NCBI GenBank assembly: GCA_025716855.1
Contig: JAIXMQ010000006.1
Coordinates: forward strand, 733,501-797,500
Reading direction: 5' to 3'
DNA: 64,000 nucleotides
Origin: Pilaira anomala
Taxonomy: Eukaryota > Mucoromycota > Mucoromycetes > Mucorales > Mucoraceae
Positions 35,385 to 47,893 of this stretch are shown here, piece by piece; within the stretch, counting starts at the first letter, position 1; each line of letters begins with the position of its first letter. The notes under the pieces were generated by a model that did no database searches, was not told the DNA's origin, and worked only from the letters and a program-made list of their open reading frames with translations. The translations under genes and the position numbers were made by a program.

Positions 35385-36815
35385 TTATTTAAGTTTTGGT
35401 ACTTCTAATACATGCCTTGGCATAACATATTTCACTTCATTATTATCGTCTTCAAATTGTACTTTATAATTTCCTATAAAGATTGGATCTTTATTCTAAA
35501 GAAGGGGGGGATGAGTGGTCACATACACACACACACACACACAGAGAAACATTCAAATTATATATATATATATATATTTTCAATTTACCTTGCTAGGAGC
35601 AGAGACTATTTTGGCACGATAAAAACATGTGGTACCGGGATAAAGGGCCAATACATCTTGCCCGGAATTTAATTCAGTATGCCCTTTAGCAGCTTCATCC
35701 GCATCTGGAATTGGAATAATGTTTCGGGGCTGAAGCATATACCGCCTATTTTTTTTTGTTTTTTTTTTAAACAAATTGTCGAATCATTTTTTTTTTTTTT
35801 TTAATTCTTACTGTTTTTGTCCAAAATCGTCTTGATCCACATCTTCGACTTGATATCTAAAAATAAGCAAAAGTTTATTAATAACATTTTCTTTTGCATT
35901 GCATGTGTGTGTGTGTGTGTGTGTGTGTATTTACTTGTTTTTTTCCGTATGATAACTTAAGACGACGGCTAGAATCCATTCTTCATTTTTATCCTTTTGT
36001 TTTGGTTGTCTTGCAGCAACCGAAGTTCCATAAGGTAGAATAGAATGATTTAGGGTATGTGTAGTGTTATTGGAGTTACTAGATGTGATGCTGGTGGTGG
36101 TATTGGTGATGTTGGCGTTGTTTGGGGTGATGGTACTATAGAGATGTTTGCTATTTTCAGTGTTTGTTTTTTTGTTTTTTGTTTTTTCACACACCAAACA
36201 AAAACCAGCCACTTACGTTTTAGATTTTTTTAACAGTTGAGACGACGTAGAAGGGTCGTCTTGTTCAGCTCTTCTTTTTTTCCGTTTCTGATCAATCACT
36301 ATGACATGATATATATTAAATAAAAAAGATATTACACTGAATTTTTTTTTTTTTTTACCATTATTATACTCGGACGCGTCCCTTAATGCAACTAGAACAG
36401 ATACTTTTTCTATAATATCATGAATTGTTCTAAATTTAAAATCATGTTTATTAGACTGATCCTTCCATTCACACGAAAAAAAAAAAAAAAAAAACTTACT
36501 TTGCTTCATTATTGGATAGATCAATACCACCTCGATAATAATCCATTAAACGAGCCCCAATAGATGTTGGGATACCTTTTTTTTTTTTTTTGTAATTCAG
36601 CATTTTTTTTTTTTTTTTTTTTGCATAATTTTCATTATACCTTCATTAAAGTTAACTGCAGTATGTATACTATTAATATTGGTCACTATATTTGCAGTAT
36701 CTTTTTGAATATTTTCTAGTTTAGCTAAAGCGTTGCAAATTTGTTTCCATAAACTAACTTCTTCGTTCGTATCGTCCAAAGTGGCAGAACGTGAAGTACG
36801 TGATTTACGATCCAT
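35385..36815 (-). CDS. SGF29: SGF29, SAGA-associated tandem-Tudor subunit, 310 aa
   Basis: Eight exons (36815-36641, 36575-36500, 36429-36359, 36298-36217, 36150-35935, 35856-35812, 35745-35589, 35495-35385) sum to 933 nt with every phase matching. The N-terminal helical part fits the coiled-coil region. A basic, Ser/Thr/Asn-rich linker follows (KRKKRRAEQ). The C-terminal SGF29 domain is clear: GTSVAARQ, EEWILAVVLSYH, YQVEDVD, MLQPRNIIPIP and the signature LALYPGTTCFYRAKI, ending with a second Tudor strand set (YKVQFEDD). SGF29 binds H3K4me2/3 and tethers SAGA or ADA complexes to promoters. Some introns start or end in long homopolymers, and a (GT)n tract occupies intron 5. Confidence 0.93.
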
Positions 36816-37895
36816 TTTTTTTTTGTAAGTATAAATATATATGTATAAAGAACTTGTCTATGACGAGATGAGGCAAAATGGAAATAATAAAAGATGGTTG
36901 TTATGTACAAAATGTTTTATAAAAAAAAAAATGGTATAATTTTCTCTCTCTCTCTCTCTCTCTTTCTCTTTCTATTTCTATTTCTTTCTTTGTCTTTTCT
37001 TTGTTTTAAATGAAGAAGTTGACTCTGTAATGAGAATATACAAAAAAAAAAAAAAAAAAAAAAAATGTTTTCTTTTTCTTGTCGTCATTGTGCTTTACGC
37101 TCAGCCTCAAAAAAGGTGAAATTGTATTCCTCTCTCTCTTTTCTTCTATTTCAAACCCAGTATGTTGTAAGTTACACAATAGCTTTACAGAAAGGTTTAT
37201 ACATAGAATTGATACAATTTCCAAGAATAGAAATCTTGCAAAGTTATACATCAATCAAGAGACTTGGTAGAAATATATAATAAAACGGACAGTTTAGGCT
37301 AAACTGACTAAATTTTTTTTTTTTTTATGGGGGAGGATGAAAGCGATTCCTGGAATTTTTAGACTATTATAGTTTTGGTTCCTGGTTTAAACTTGAGATA
37401 TTTATTCCTATACATAGCTACAACAACAATAACAAAATAAAAACTTTCCGATCGAGTCTAAAAATGAGTGTTGTTTGTAACAAAACAATTGTTTTCCTTT
37501 TTTTGTTCAATTGTTGACACTTGTTGATTTTCAAATCTATTTTAAAGAAACTTGTTTATAAAAAAAAAAAAAGAGGAGTGGCTAATAGGGAAAAAAAAAA
37601 ACTAAACAAAAGAATCAATGCACGTGGTGTCATTCATTCTTATTTTTATCAACTTTTAACACTAAAACAGGTCAATTTGTTTTTTTTTTTTTTTTAAACG
37701 GTAAAATCCTATTTTCGGAATTTACGATTTATTTACAAAAAACTGTCTCCGCTTTTTTTTTTTATTTAACTAAACACAAAAAAAAAAAAAAAAAAATGTA
37801 TATATATATTCCTATTACTTCTTTTTCTTTATTTTTTTTATTATATTCTTTTTTCATTTAAAAAACTTTTTTTTTTTTTTTTCTGTATTAATTAA
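36816..37895. promoter_or_regulatory. Divergent upstream region SGF29 / CotH
   Basis: 1.1 kb with (CT)n at about 36944-36963 and poly-A/T tracts (37042-37064, 37680-37695, 37779-37796, 37867-37882). A T-rich block precedes the CotH ATG. Small open frames at 37065-37280 look non-coding. Confidence 0.45.
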
Positions 37896-39887
37896 ATGAA
37901 ATCTCTTACATTTGCTGCTATTACTGTTCTGACTGCTGTCAATGCTGCTAGTGTGACATTTAAGGTGATTGCACCTACAAGTCAACAATCGGTTCAAGTT
38001 GATATCAATGGTCAATTGACGACATTGAATGCTGCTGATCCCGATGTACCTTACTTTACAGGTTCTGCAGACTTACCTGATGCTGCAAGTTATAAGGTAA
38101 AATCATCATCATTATCATAAATTCTTGGGGGTGGGGGTGGGGACTTGATTTAAATCTGTTTGATACTTATCCATTCTATCCTTTTTTTTTTCTTTTAGTA
38201 TGTTGTTGATGGTACTGCAGAAGGTTTTGATCGTAAATTCGAAGGATCAGAAGCTACTCGTAATGATATCTTTAATAGACCAGTGACTTATGCCAACCTT
38301 CCTACTATCCCAAGCATTCTTTCTGAAGGAGCTTGGTCTCGTGGTGCAGTAGATCATCCTATCTGGGATAGTAATTATATTCCTAGTGTCTTTGTTACTG
38401 CTAATCCTGATGAGATGAAGACTTTAATCGAAACCGTTCCCAAGACAACACATAATGCCAAGATTACTTTTATTGGTCCCGATGAATCATACTCATTCGA
38501 GGTAAAAAAAAAGCTTTGTTTTCTCTTATGTTTTTATATATACTGACACAAACAAACAAAAAAATAGAATTGTCAATTGAGTCTTCATAGACCTGGTCGT
38601 AAGAATAATGATGCTAAACAATCTTGGGGTTGGGTTCTTCCATCAGGACAAACACTTGCTAGTCGTAATGCTTTCAAGGCAAGACATCAAGAAGAAGATC
38701 CTACTCAAATTCGTGAAAAGTTATATGCCGATATCTCTCGCAAGATGGGTACATATGCAAACGAAGCCAATTTAATCAGATACTATGTTAACAAGGAATT
38801 CATGGGTACATTTAACTTATTGGATGATGTGATTCAATACTCTTATATTGATGCTATGTTCTATAACGGTGCTCCTCCTACTGAAAGAGGTGCTCTTTAC
38901 GATGGTGGATCCGGTGCAACCTTTAACCCTGCAAACGATTTCTATAGTTTCACTCCTAATACTGAATCTCCTTTAGGTGTTGAAGGTATCGAACCTTTCT
39001 CAAACACATTTAACGGTATTGATTTCACAAATGATGAACAAGTCAAGAGTATCGCTACTTTCTTTGATTATGATCAATTTCTCCGATTCATGGTCCTTGA
39101 ATTCTTAACAGGTGATTGGGATGGTTATTGGATGGAACAAACCAATATTGGTGCCTACATTGATGCTGCTGATAACAACAAAATGTATTATCTCGCACAA
39201 GATTTTGATGCTACATTCGGTGTCAACTTGGCTGATTCAGATACGCTTGAGATGTCATATACTGAATTCCCTGCCAAGTACCCTGAAGCCTTTTTGATCA
39301 ACAAACTTTTAGAGAATCCTAGTGCAAAGGCAACCTTTGAGAAGTATCTTACAACCACCGTGGCTGAAATCTTTAATAATGCTACATTAGGTCCTTATGT
39401 CACTGCTCGTCAACAATTCATCTATCCTGATATTGAAGCAGATCGTGCAGTGAAGCAAAGATCGCCTGGTAACATCTTTGGTTGGACTGCTCAACAATCG
39501 GTCGATAACTTGTTCAAGGGTGTAAGTGCACCTGGTGCTAGATCGGGTGGTGCATCATTCGGTCTCTTGGAATGGGTTTCAAAGAAAGAAGAGGCTGTCA
39601 GATCTTCATTGACCGTTCCTGAAAAGTCTCCTGAAGCCAATACATCTGCTCCTGCTCCTGCTCCTGCTGCTTCTTCTTCTGCTTCTGCTACTCCTAACCA
39701 ACAACAAAATACTTCGGCCGCTGCTCCTTCTTCTCCTCAAGCTAGTCCCAGTAAAGAATTAGATGCAGCCGGTATCTCTTCTGCAGCTTCAGAAGAAGAA
39801 TTAACTATTTCTTCTGCTGCAAACAAGAATATGCCTCAAATCTTATCTGCTATGGCCGTTGTTGGTTTGATTGCTTCTCTTTTCTAG
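37896..39887 (+). CDS. cotH: GPI-anchored-type CotH surface protein, 607 aa
   Basis: Exons are 37896-38096, 38199-38501 and 38568-39887 (1824 nt, in frame). A signal peptide (about residues 1-17, ending AVNA) is followed by a small beta-rich N-terminal domain. The CotH core includes a KFEG...RPVTYAN stretch, the IREKLYADIS block, the RYYVNKEFMGTFNLLDD block, and the metal-binding DFDATFG near residue 380. The C-terminal 110 residues are Pro/Ala/Ser/Thr-rich with a hydrophobic terminus (ILSAMAVVGLIASLF), the layout of a GPI-anchored wall protein. This is the domain order of Mucorales CotH surface proteins, some of which bind host receptors. I cannot assign it to a numbered subtype or say whether it binds host cells. 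Codon use is strongly biased (GGT, CCT, GCT), suggesting good expression. Confidence 0.95.
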
Positions 39888-42800
39888 ATATTCTTTCTTT
39901 TCTTTATTTTCTTATCATTTTTGTTCTCATTATTACTACTATTATTATTATTATTATATACACCCTCGGTTTATTACCCCCCTCTTCTCTCTTCTTTTTT
40001 CTCTCCCTATTTTGTTTATTTTCCCTCCCCCTTTTCTACCTTTAAATCATCACTTTATTTTATTTTTTAAAAAACTCTCTCACTCTCTCTCTCTATCTCT
40101 CTCATCTTGATGTAATAAATATAGCATATTTTTATCTATTTTAAACAAAAAAAAAATATATATTTTAGTAACATATGTGCACGGACAAAGATTATTAATA
40201 TTTGTAGTACGAATTAGTATTGTTTTTGAGTAACACATCTATTCTTCCCAGGCTCAAAAAAAAAAAAAAAAAATTGTTTATTTTCACCAAATGCAATGCA
40301 ATACTTAAAGTTATAGGATAATGAATGTTTAAAAAATATTAGACTTTTCTTCTCAAGAAGCGCGCGCGCGCGCGCGGGTGCTAATCCTTGTCTCTTTAAT
40401 ACATAAAAAGGGGGAGGGGAAAAACTATTATCAAATGTGGAGTTTTTTTTTTTTTTTTTTTTTTAGTTTTAAAACCTGGGATTATAATAAAAAAAAAATG
40501 TATTAATAGTACTTTTATTATACAAATAGTACAGGACACCACCTGATGTCATTATTGAACAAATGGCATCATACGATTGTTTGCATTTAAAAAGGAGCCG
40601 TGAATAAAAAAGCTTAGTTATATTTTCAAATCCTTTTTTCCGCGCTTAATTTTTTTTAAAAAAAAAAAAGAAAGAAAGAAAGAAAGAAAATACTTGATAC
40701 ACTGCATGCATATAATTCTGTAACACCTGCTTTTTTTTTTTTTTTTGAAAGGGGAAGTTGAATGGTTATACAGCGAAATAAAGAGAAAAAGAAGAAAGAA
40801 AGAAAAAGAGAGAGAGATAGAAATCAGAGAAGAAACATCATGTATATAAAAATCAAACTTTAAAAAAAAAAAAACGGCTATTATAAACTACAAAAAGTTA
40901 CTCGAAAAGTGTGTTCCTGAGGAGAAGTTTTTTTTTTTTTTTTTTTTTGACAGGAATGTTAATAGACTTCACTACTTATACGCCTGGAATTGAATTAATA
41001 TAAACATGATGAAATATCCCTTTCATAAAACTTTGTGAAAGAGATTGTTCTAGATAAATATCTGTGATTTATATATTATCAATATGGACTCTATCGAGAG
41101 TTTTCTCTCTCTCTCTCTCTCTCTCTCAGGGCAATCGAACATAATCAATCAAACCATTTAAAATGATACTGTTTATTCAACTTTCCGAGACTTGCATATT
41201 TCATAAATATTACATCTTATAAAATTCACTCGTCTGAGCTGCATCTATTTCTTTAACGTGAAATTCAAGTGATTTTCATTATAATTCGGATATATTATCA
41301 CACACGTATCGATGAGTTACTTACTATTTATCCGGGTCAGTTTAGTAAAAAAAAAAAATCATCATCCGGTAAAAATAAATCTTGTTATCAAAAGTACAGT
41401 TTCAACAAAGGAGTAAATGGCATAAAAAGGAGAGAGAGAGAGAGGAAAATATGCTTTTTACAGCAAATCTAGGCCTTTTTTTTTTTATTATTTGAATCCT
41501 AACATATATACCTGACGCGTATATCTATTTGGAATAATAGTTTATTGATGATCAATTCTATCTTTTATTTCAACTTTTTTATACGCGCGTCTTGTAAGAA
41601 AATCGATTGTTATTTTTGTGAAACTCTCTTTTTTTTTCATTCTTCTTCATTTGGTATTTAGGGCTTTTTTAGCATATTTTTTCAGTTTTTCTGCAACTCG
41701 TGTTCCATTATTTTTTTTTTTCACGGGATTTTAATTTTGTGCAAAATAGTGAGTGTGTGTGTGAATTTGCCCATACAATCCTAAAACACGAGAAAAATAT
41801 ACGTTTAATTAATCTCTCGTCTCCTCGTTTACTCCCAGTAAGCTTAAAAAAAAAAAAGGCTAATTGTTCCGTTGAAATAACTGATTGCCGTTTAAAGATT
41901 GAAAATCCCCGCCGGTCTCACTCACAGAAATTATTTGTAAGAACTAAAAAAAAAAAAAGTGAGTATTCATATCAAAACGTGTATGACCAAGTTTTTTTGT
42001 TTTATATGGCTTACTACTATTATCATCTTTTTGTTTTTTTTTATGATGTGTCTAATATCCAACATAGAGGACAATTATTTCTTGTATACACAGATACAAC
42101 ATCTTTTTTATCATTAAAAAAAATGATATAGTTAGATCATTTACAAATCCAATGGTTCTAGTCATATATCTCGTCTATTGCGACTATATTAGCTTAAGTA
42201 AGACTAGTTAAATGAACTATGGATAATTTATCTGTTATTTTTTATTTTTATATATGTAGCTATTACATCCTTTTTTTTTTTGTTAAATCTTCAAACACGA
42301 TAGATGAGGATGATCAAGATAAATTATTAATCTATACAATACTCGAAAAGTGATAGTTTATAAAATAAAACATGATTTTCCCATACAAAAAAAAAAGCAT
42401 CCGTTCACACTTATTGATATCCATGTAAACCAAATAACTCGATGAACGCAAAAAAAACAAGAATCTTTTTTATTTTTTGTTTAGTCTTTGCATTCTATAA
42501 TACAGACTGATTGAGATGTTCGAGCTATTAAAGTGATAGAACAAACGAAAATAAAAGCAATAAAAAATATATAGCAAAGTTAAAATAAATTAGACTGCAA
42601 AAATAAACTAACAAAAAGTGTGGTTATACATATATAGTAAATAGAAGTTAAACAAGCGAAGCATGAATTGTGAAACATAGCCATTGATCAATGATCTATT
42701 ACAATAAACATGTTGCTGAAACTAAGATAAAAGGTCCCCAAGTTACTGTACCTGATAATTATAAAAGAAGCTTGTTGATCATAGAGACAATGATGTGATT

Positions 42801-43744
42801 TATATATTAGATAATTAGATAATTATTGTCCTGTGAATAAACTTATAGTATCGTAAAGTGTAGTGAAGGATATTATAGAGCAAATGTGTAATTATATGAG
42901 AATATAATGTGCTCGTTCACAACACTGATCACGTCGAAAAAAAAAAAACTCAAAGCAAACTTATACTGAGCTAGGATGATAAAATAAACATTTTGAAATA
43001 GTAGTCTCAACATTATGCAACATTTCTCGAAGGTATAACAGTAAAGGGTTGTTTTTTTTGTTTAAAAAAAAAATGCGGCTGATAAATTTTCATAATGGGC
43101 AGTTTTTGTAATTTGTCTAGTGCTTGTGTCAATGGAGGTGGTGATTCGTCTCTGCTTAAACTAATTTGTTGTATACGAGCTTAATACCTTACAGCATCAA
43201 TAGCGATTGTCAATAGTTACGGAGATTGTTTTATTTAAAATGAGTAATCACTTGATTATTTATTATGGTAGCGGTTGTTATCCATTTTAATATTATGGTG
43301 TTCACAATAAGAACATCGTCTTCTAGATTTGACAGAAAGATCAAGAGTAATATCAGATCGCTATGGATGTATACTTATTTTAAGTATGTGTGTCCTGAAA
43401 GTTTAAATAGATGATGTCTGGGTTGAATTAATAATTATGGCGTGTAATCCTAATATGGATGTTTAATCTGCAAGTTATTTCTTATATATATAATAAAGTG
43501 TGAAGAGAATGTAATATCATCATTCTTATTCCTCTTTCTTTTCCTACCAGCACTGCTGATTATATTATTGTTATATTTTTCAATTGTGTTTTTTTATTAT
43601 TTTTTTATTTGTATTTTTACTAGTTGGTTCATAAATACAACATAATCATTCCAAAAAAAAAAGTGCGTTGCCAATTCATTAGTATACTATATTCTTGTAT
43701 ATTTGTCAAATTTTGACAAGTAAAAAATAAATGATCATGCAAGT
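39888..43744. repeat. Gene-poor spacer, 3.9 kb, microsatellite-rich
   Basis: It holds (CT)n at 41103-41128, (GAAA)n at 40672-40688, a (GC)8 tract at 40360-40377, (GA)n near 41430 and many poly-A/T runs. The left edge contains the CotH 3' UTR, a C/T-rich stretch to about 40105. A longer open frame (41700-42131) spans several poly-A runs and has no recognisable domain, so I do not call it a gene. Confidence 0.5.
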
Positions 43745-44167
43745 AACTATGCTCTGAAAAAAAAGTTACCATGCTTTGTAGAAAGTTACCAGGCTGTGTA
43801 AAAATTACCATGCTTTGAAAAAAAAAGTTACCATGCTCTGAAAAAAAAAGTTGCCATGTTCAAAAAAAAAAAGTGACCATGCTTTGTAAAAAGTTACCAT
43901 GCTCTGAAAAAAAGTGACCATGCTCAAAAAAAAGTTACCATGCTCTGAAAGAAAAAGTTACAATGTTCTATAAAAAAAAGTTACCATGCTCTGAAAAAAA
44001 AAGTTACAATGTTCTGTAAAAAAAAGTTACCATGCTCTGAAAAAAAAAAGTTACAATGTTCTGTAAAAAAAAGTTACCATGCTCTGAAAAAAAAAAAGTT
44101 ACCATGCCTTGTAAAAAGTGACCATGCTCTGTAAAAAGTTATTATGGTCTGAGAAAAGCTACCATAC
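43745..44167 (+). repeat. Minisatellite array, TTACCATGCTCTG-An unit
   Basis: About 19 imperfect units of 18-27 bp, each with core (G)TTACCATGCTCTG or GTGACCATGCT followed by a variable A run and AG. Unit length varies mainly in the A run. The array ends at the first base of the solo LTR at 44168, and one more unit continues beyond that LTR. Confidence 0.85.
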
Positions 44168-44776
44168 TGTTGAGGATACTTATAGGCACAGCTAAATAAA
44201 TACGTGATCATTGTAGCTATTATATGTATACTATTTGATTATTATTATTATCAAAGCAAGATCATGGCTCAATGCTGGCATAGGCAGACCACATTACTTT
44301 CTCATAATAAGTCAATAACATAACAAGTTGTCATATATGGAAAGTGACCGTGACAAGAGTTTTTGTTTAGCCTTGCATGAATTTCCGATCGAAGTAACTG
44401 GCCAATAAATACGCGTAATTATAACGAGAAGAATCTAAAATGTAACACAGGGAGAAGACATTATATCATGTCAAATCATCATCATAACAATATTATATCA
44501 GCAAATTACATCACATGTTTATCACTTATAACCAATAAGCATCATGAACATACTTATCTTTTTATCATATTTATATCAATTGATATCATTTCCCGTATGT
44601 TTCCGCTGAAAAAAAAAACATATAAATATGACCATCATTTAGATAGTTTTCCCCTCGTCTAATTTTATATCTTTCTTTCTAAATAAAAACTATCGTAACA
44701 GAGTTTTAACAATACTTTCTTCGTATCTTTTTATTTCTTTAAGTTCTACCTTATCTTCTCTTTCCCATCCAAAACA
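44168..44776 (+). mobile_element. Solo LTR, family 1, copy 2 (609 bp)
   Basis: It begins TGTTGAGGATAC, ends CCATCCAAAACA, and is alignable along its whole length with the copies at 2349 and 47307. It shares with 47307 the GCTGAAAAAAAAAACATA and TTTTCCCCTCGTCTAATT variants, so those two are the closest pair. Flanks are CATAC and ACATG, so no perfect target duplication remains. It is inserted inside the minisatellite. Confidence 0.85.
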
Positions 44777-44850
44777 ACATGGCTCTGTAAAAAGTGATCA
44801 TGCTCCAAGAAAAAAGTCACTATGTGCTGAAAATACCACTTTCTTTTTAC

Positions 44851-46127
44851 ATGAAAAACATGATCGTTTGTCGGAAACAAGCTTTGTGTATTTTTTTATT
44901 GCAAAGAGTTTAATGAAGAAGAAAATGTAGCGATTTGTTCCAAAAAAAAAATAGAGGACATTAATGATGTCGATATTTGGTATATAGATGATCCCACTGA
45001 TCCCGTTCTTGTATTGAAATTACGAATCAATACTTTACCATTCAAATTTCATCGTTACGTTTCAAACCAAGAAAAATCAAGATCCATTATTCCTTCTCAA
45101 GAAAAAACTGAAGAACATGTACGATTGAGTGAGTTTGGGTTGTAACTACATATTAGAAAATCGATTTGTCTAACTTTTGTTTTACCACTTACATCATGTA
45201 GACTCTTTGGCTCAGGTTATGGAGTTTATAAACGAGGTGTTCATTCCTTTCGATCCCCACAATCATGCTATCTACACTCCTAAACAAATATCAACAAAAG
45301 ATATATTTCTTATTGTATCTGGCTGCACCAATTATTTTGATGACAAGAATATCAAAAGCTTCACAACTTGGTGTAGTAAAAAAAAAAAAAATCTAAATTT
45401 TTTCAAAGCTGAGGAAGTAAGAAAAAAACAGAAAACAGAAAGTGACGCTGTGATAAAGCGGGTCCGACTGATATACGTTATGAAGGAAGAAGAGTTCTTA
45501 GGTAATGTTAAGCTACCAGCTTTACAAAAAGTAACATTTAAATTCTTTTTTTTTATAGATAAAGCTGTTTTAATAATAAAAGATCAACCTCCTCACTACA
45601 AAGCATTTATGACGAGCCTTGAAGAAGAAGGCTATGAATTAATAGGCTATTTAAGAAAGTCTAAAGGAAAAGAAAAAGAAGATGTCAGAATTCGATTATT
45701 AGAAACTATGGCCATTAGGCTTATAGAAAGATGCCCAGTCAAGGCTGTTTATGCTTTCCCCTTCTCCAACAGTATGGATAAAATTGCTTCAAGAGATTTA
45801 TGCAAGGAGAGTAAATCTCTTGTAAAACAATTAAATAATGTTTCTGGAAGTGCACAAGGTATATTTATATACATATGCCACCAAAAGAATTATAATTGAT
45901 CTCATTTTCCTTTTTAGATATGATGAATCATATCAAAGCAGCCAATACTAATATTTGTTTGATTGTGATAGACTTTGCGGGTCTATCAAGAGATAGCAAA
46001 GATATACGATCCTTTCTCAGGTAATGAAGAAATAGATACTATCGATTGATTCACTCAGAAGTACTCGTTTAGATCTCACCCGAAGCTAAAAAAAAAAAAT
46101 ATCAGTGGATCTTTTACCAATAAGTAA
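44851..46127 (+). pseudogene. Recombinase-like family gene, copy A (5' frameshift)
   Basis: Exons as read: 44851-45128, 45202-45501, 45559-45858, 45918-46020, 46073-46127, with GTGAGT, GTAATG, GTATAT and GTAATG donors. The N-terminal domain (CKEFNEE...DPVLVLKLRINTLPFKF) is shared with copies B and C. The C-terminal part reads EGYELIGYLRKSKGKE, then VYAFPFSNSMDK, then NICLIVIDFAGLSRDSKDIRSFL. This resembles the order of a serine-recombinase catalytic domain: Y-x-R-x-S, a middle strand, and an (R/G)LSRD-type strand and helix. Relative to copy B there is one extra T in a T run (44891-44897), which breaks the first exon. A downstream start could still make the C-terminal part. The family identity is inference, and the last exon is uncertain. 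Confidence 0.5.
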
Positions 46128-46337
46128 CACAGTCAAACATATAATAGAGAGGATATACTACTTGATCACAAATTCATGAAGGATTTTGATTGCAGAAAGG
46201 CACCAATACAAAGATCTCTACAGGTAAATTCATTCTAATGTTTATTTCTAATGAACATTAAGATATTATGAAATGTAAATGATTATAACAAAATTGTCTA
46301 GTATCTTTTTAAAATTAATAAAAAGTAACTCTTTAGG

Positions 46338-46705
46338 TATTGAAGGCTACCAATTAGCCGAAGTAATCTTTTTCTTTGCTACTGATATATAATACCAGCT
46401 ATATATCTTTATCATTGATTACTATTTAATAGGTGGTTCCACCTATTATTTGACATTATTATTTAATTCTCCTTGATCTCTCACGAATGGTTAATATCCC
46501 GGTATCACAAACCCTTTCTGAACTTTCATGCAATAGAACGCGTCTCGACCAGGTCATACATGTATAACATATAAATTATTATGAATCAAGGCTGTCAATC
46601 TTATGTGAAAAGAGTAGACTCTTTTCCCACCCTTTTATTTGAATATAAATACAACCTCTTTTTCTCATAAATAAAAACTTTATCTTATTTTTAAGACTTT
46701 CAACA
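46338..46705 (+). mobile_element. LTR-like repeat, family 2 (368 bp)
   Basis: The ends are TATTGAAGG and CTTTCAACA, which form a 9-bp imperfect inverted pair of the TG...CA kind with one changed base. It contains a TATA-like GAATATAAATAC and AATAAAAAC near the 3' end, as in the family 1 LTRs. It is similar to 32353-32520. No target duplication is visible. Confidence 0.5.
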
Positions 46706-46778
46706 AATTACTAAGTTTAAACATATTTATCAGCTACATTCGAATCTTCGTATTTTTTGTATTTTGAATGCTCCGCGT

Positions 46779-47003
46779 TTACTCTCTAACACGAGTCACC
46801 AAAAGAGGGTATTTAGGATCATCATCATAACATAATTCTAATTCTTCAAGTTTGTTTATTTTCTCTAAGAGACTATGCACGTTTTCTTCGTTGAATTCTT
46901 TACAATAAAATATACAAATTGCTTGTTCAAGAGAAATGCTGTACATACTTAATGAACGTTCGTGAAACATCTAACCAAGATGAAATAATCAGAAAAAAAA
47001 AAA
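46779..47003 (-). pseudogene. Recombinase-like family gene fragment, copy C
   Basis: A minus-strand frame (ATG at 46970) reads AICIFYCKEFNEENV, identical to the first exon of copy B over that stretch. It then diverges (KLEELELCYDDDPKYPLLV) and stops where copies A and B continue. Only the N-terminal part is present. Its 5' side faces the inverted minisatellite at 47030. Confidence 0.5.
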
Positions 47004-47029
47004 CTTTTTTTTTAACCGTTTTTTTTTTT

Positions 47030-47306
47030 TCAGAGTATGGTCACTTTTTTTTTGGAGCATGGTCACTTTTTTTTTTGGAGCATGGTCACTTTTTTCCAGA
47101 GCATGGTAACCTTTTTACAGAGCATGGTAACCTTTTTACAGAGCATTGTAATCTTTTTACTTAGCATGGTAGCCTTTTTACAGAGCATGGTCACTTGAGA
47201 ATGGTAACCTTTTTAAAGAGCATGGTCACTTGAGCATGGTAACCTTTTTAAAGAGCATGGTAACATTTTTCCAGAGCATGGTAGTTAACCTTTTTACAGA
47301 GCATGG
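47030..47306 (-). repeat. Minisatellite array, inverted orientation
   Basis: About 14 units of the pattern CAGAGCATGGTAACCTTTTTA or GGAGCATGGTCACTTTTTT. These are the reverse complement of the array at 43745. It belongs upstream of copy C on the minus strand and ends exactly at the LTR at 47307. Confidence 0.8.
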
Positions 47307-47893
47307 TGTTGAGGATGCTTATAGGCACAGCTAAATAAATACGTGATCATTGTAGTTATTATATGTATATTATTTTATGATTATTATCATCAAAGCAAGA
47401 TCATGGTTTAATGCTGGCATAGGCAGACCACATTACTTTCTCATAATAAGTCAATAACATAGCAAGTTGTCATATATGTAAAGTGACCGTGACAAGAGTT
47501 TTTGTTTAACCTTGCATGAATTTCCGATCAAAGTAACTCGCCAATAGATACGCGTAATTATAACACTGAGAGGAATCTAAAATGTAACACAGGAAAGAAG
47601 ACATTATATTATGTCAAATCATCATCATAACAATATTATATCAGCAAATTACATCACATGTTTATCACTTATAAACATTCTTATCTTTATATCAATTGAT
47701 ATCATTTCCCGTATGTTTCCGCTGAAAAAAAAAAACATATAAATATGACCATCATTTAGATAGTTTTCCCCTCGTCTAATTTTATATCTTTCTTTCGTAA
47801 TAAAACTATCCTAAAACCGAGTTTTAACAACACATTTCTTTTCGTGTTTTATTTTCATTTAACTTTACCTATTTCTCTTTCCCATCCAAAACA
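47307..47893 (+). mobile_element. Solo LTR, family 1, copy 3 (587 bp)
   Basis: It begins TGTTGAGGATGC and ends CCATCCAAAACA, flanked by CATGG on both sides (47302-47306 and 47894-47898). CATGG is also part of the surrounding repeat unit, so the match could be partly coincidental. It separates two minisatellite arrays of opposite orientation. Confidence 0.85.

Noticed and set aside
36213..36530. 105-codon minus-strand frame starting upstream of SGF29 exon 3
   Set aside because: It reads through real introns of SGF29. The spliced model explains the sequence better.
41700..42131. 143-codon plus-strand frame
   Set aside because: It spans several poly-A and poly-T runs, with composition dominated by Lys, Phe and Tyr, and no domain or splice support.
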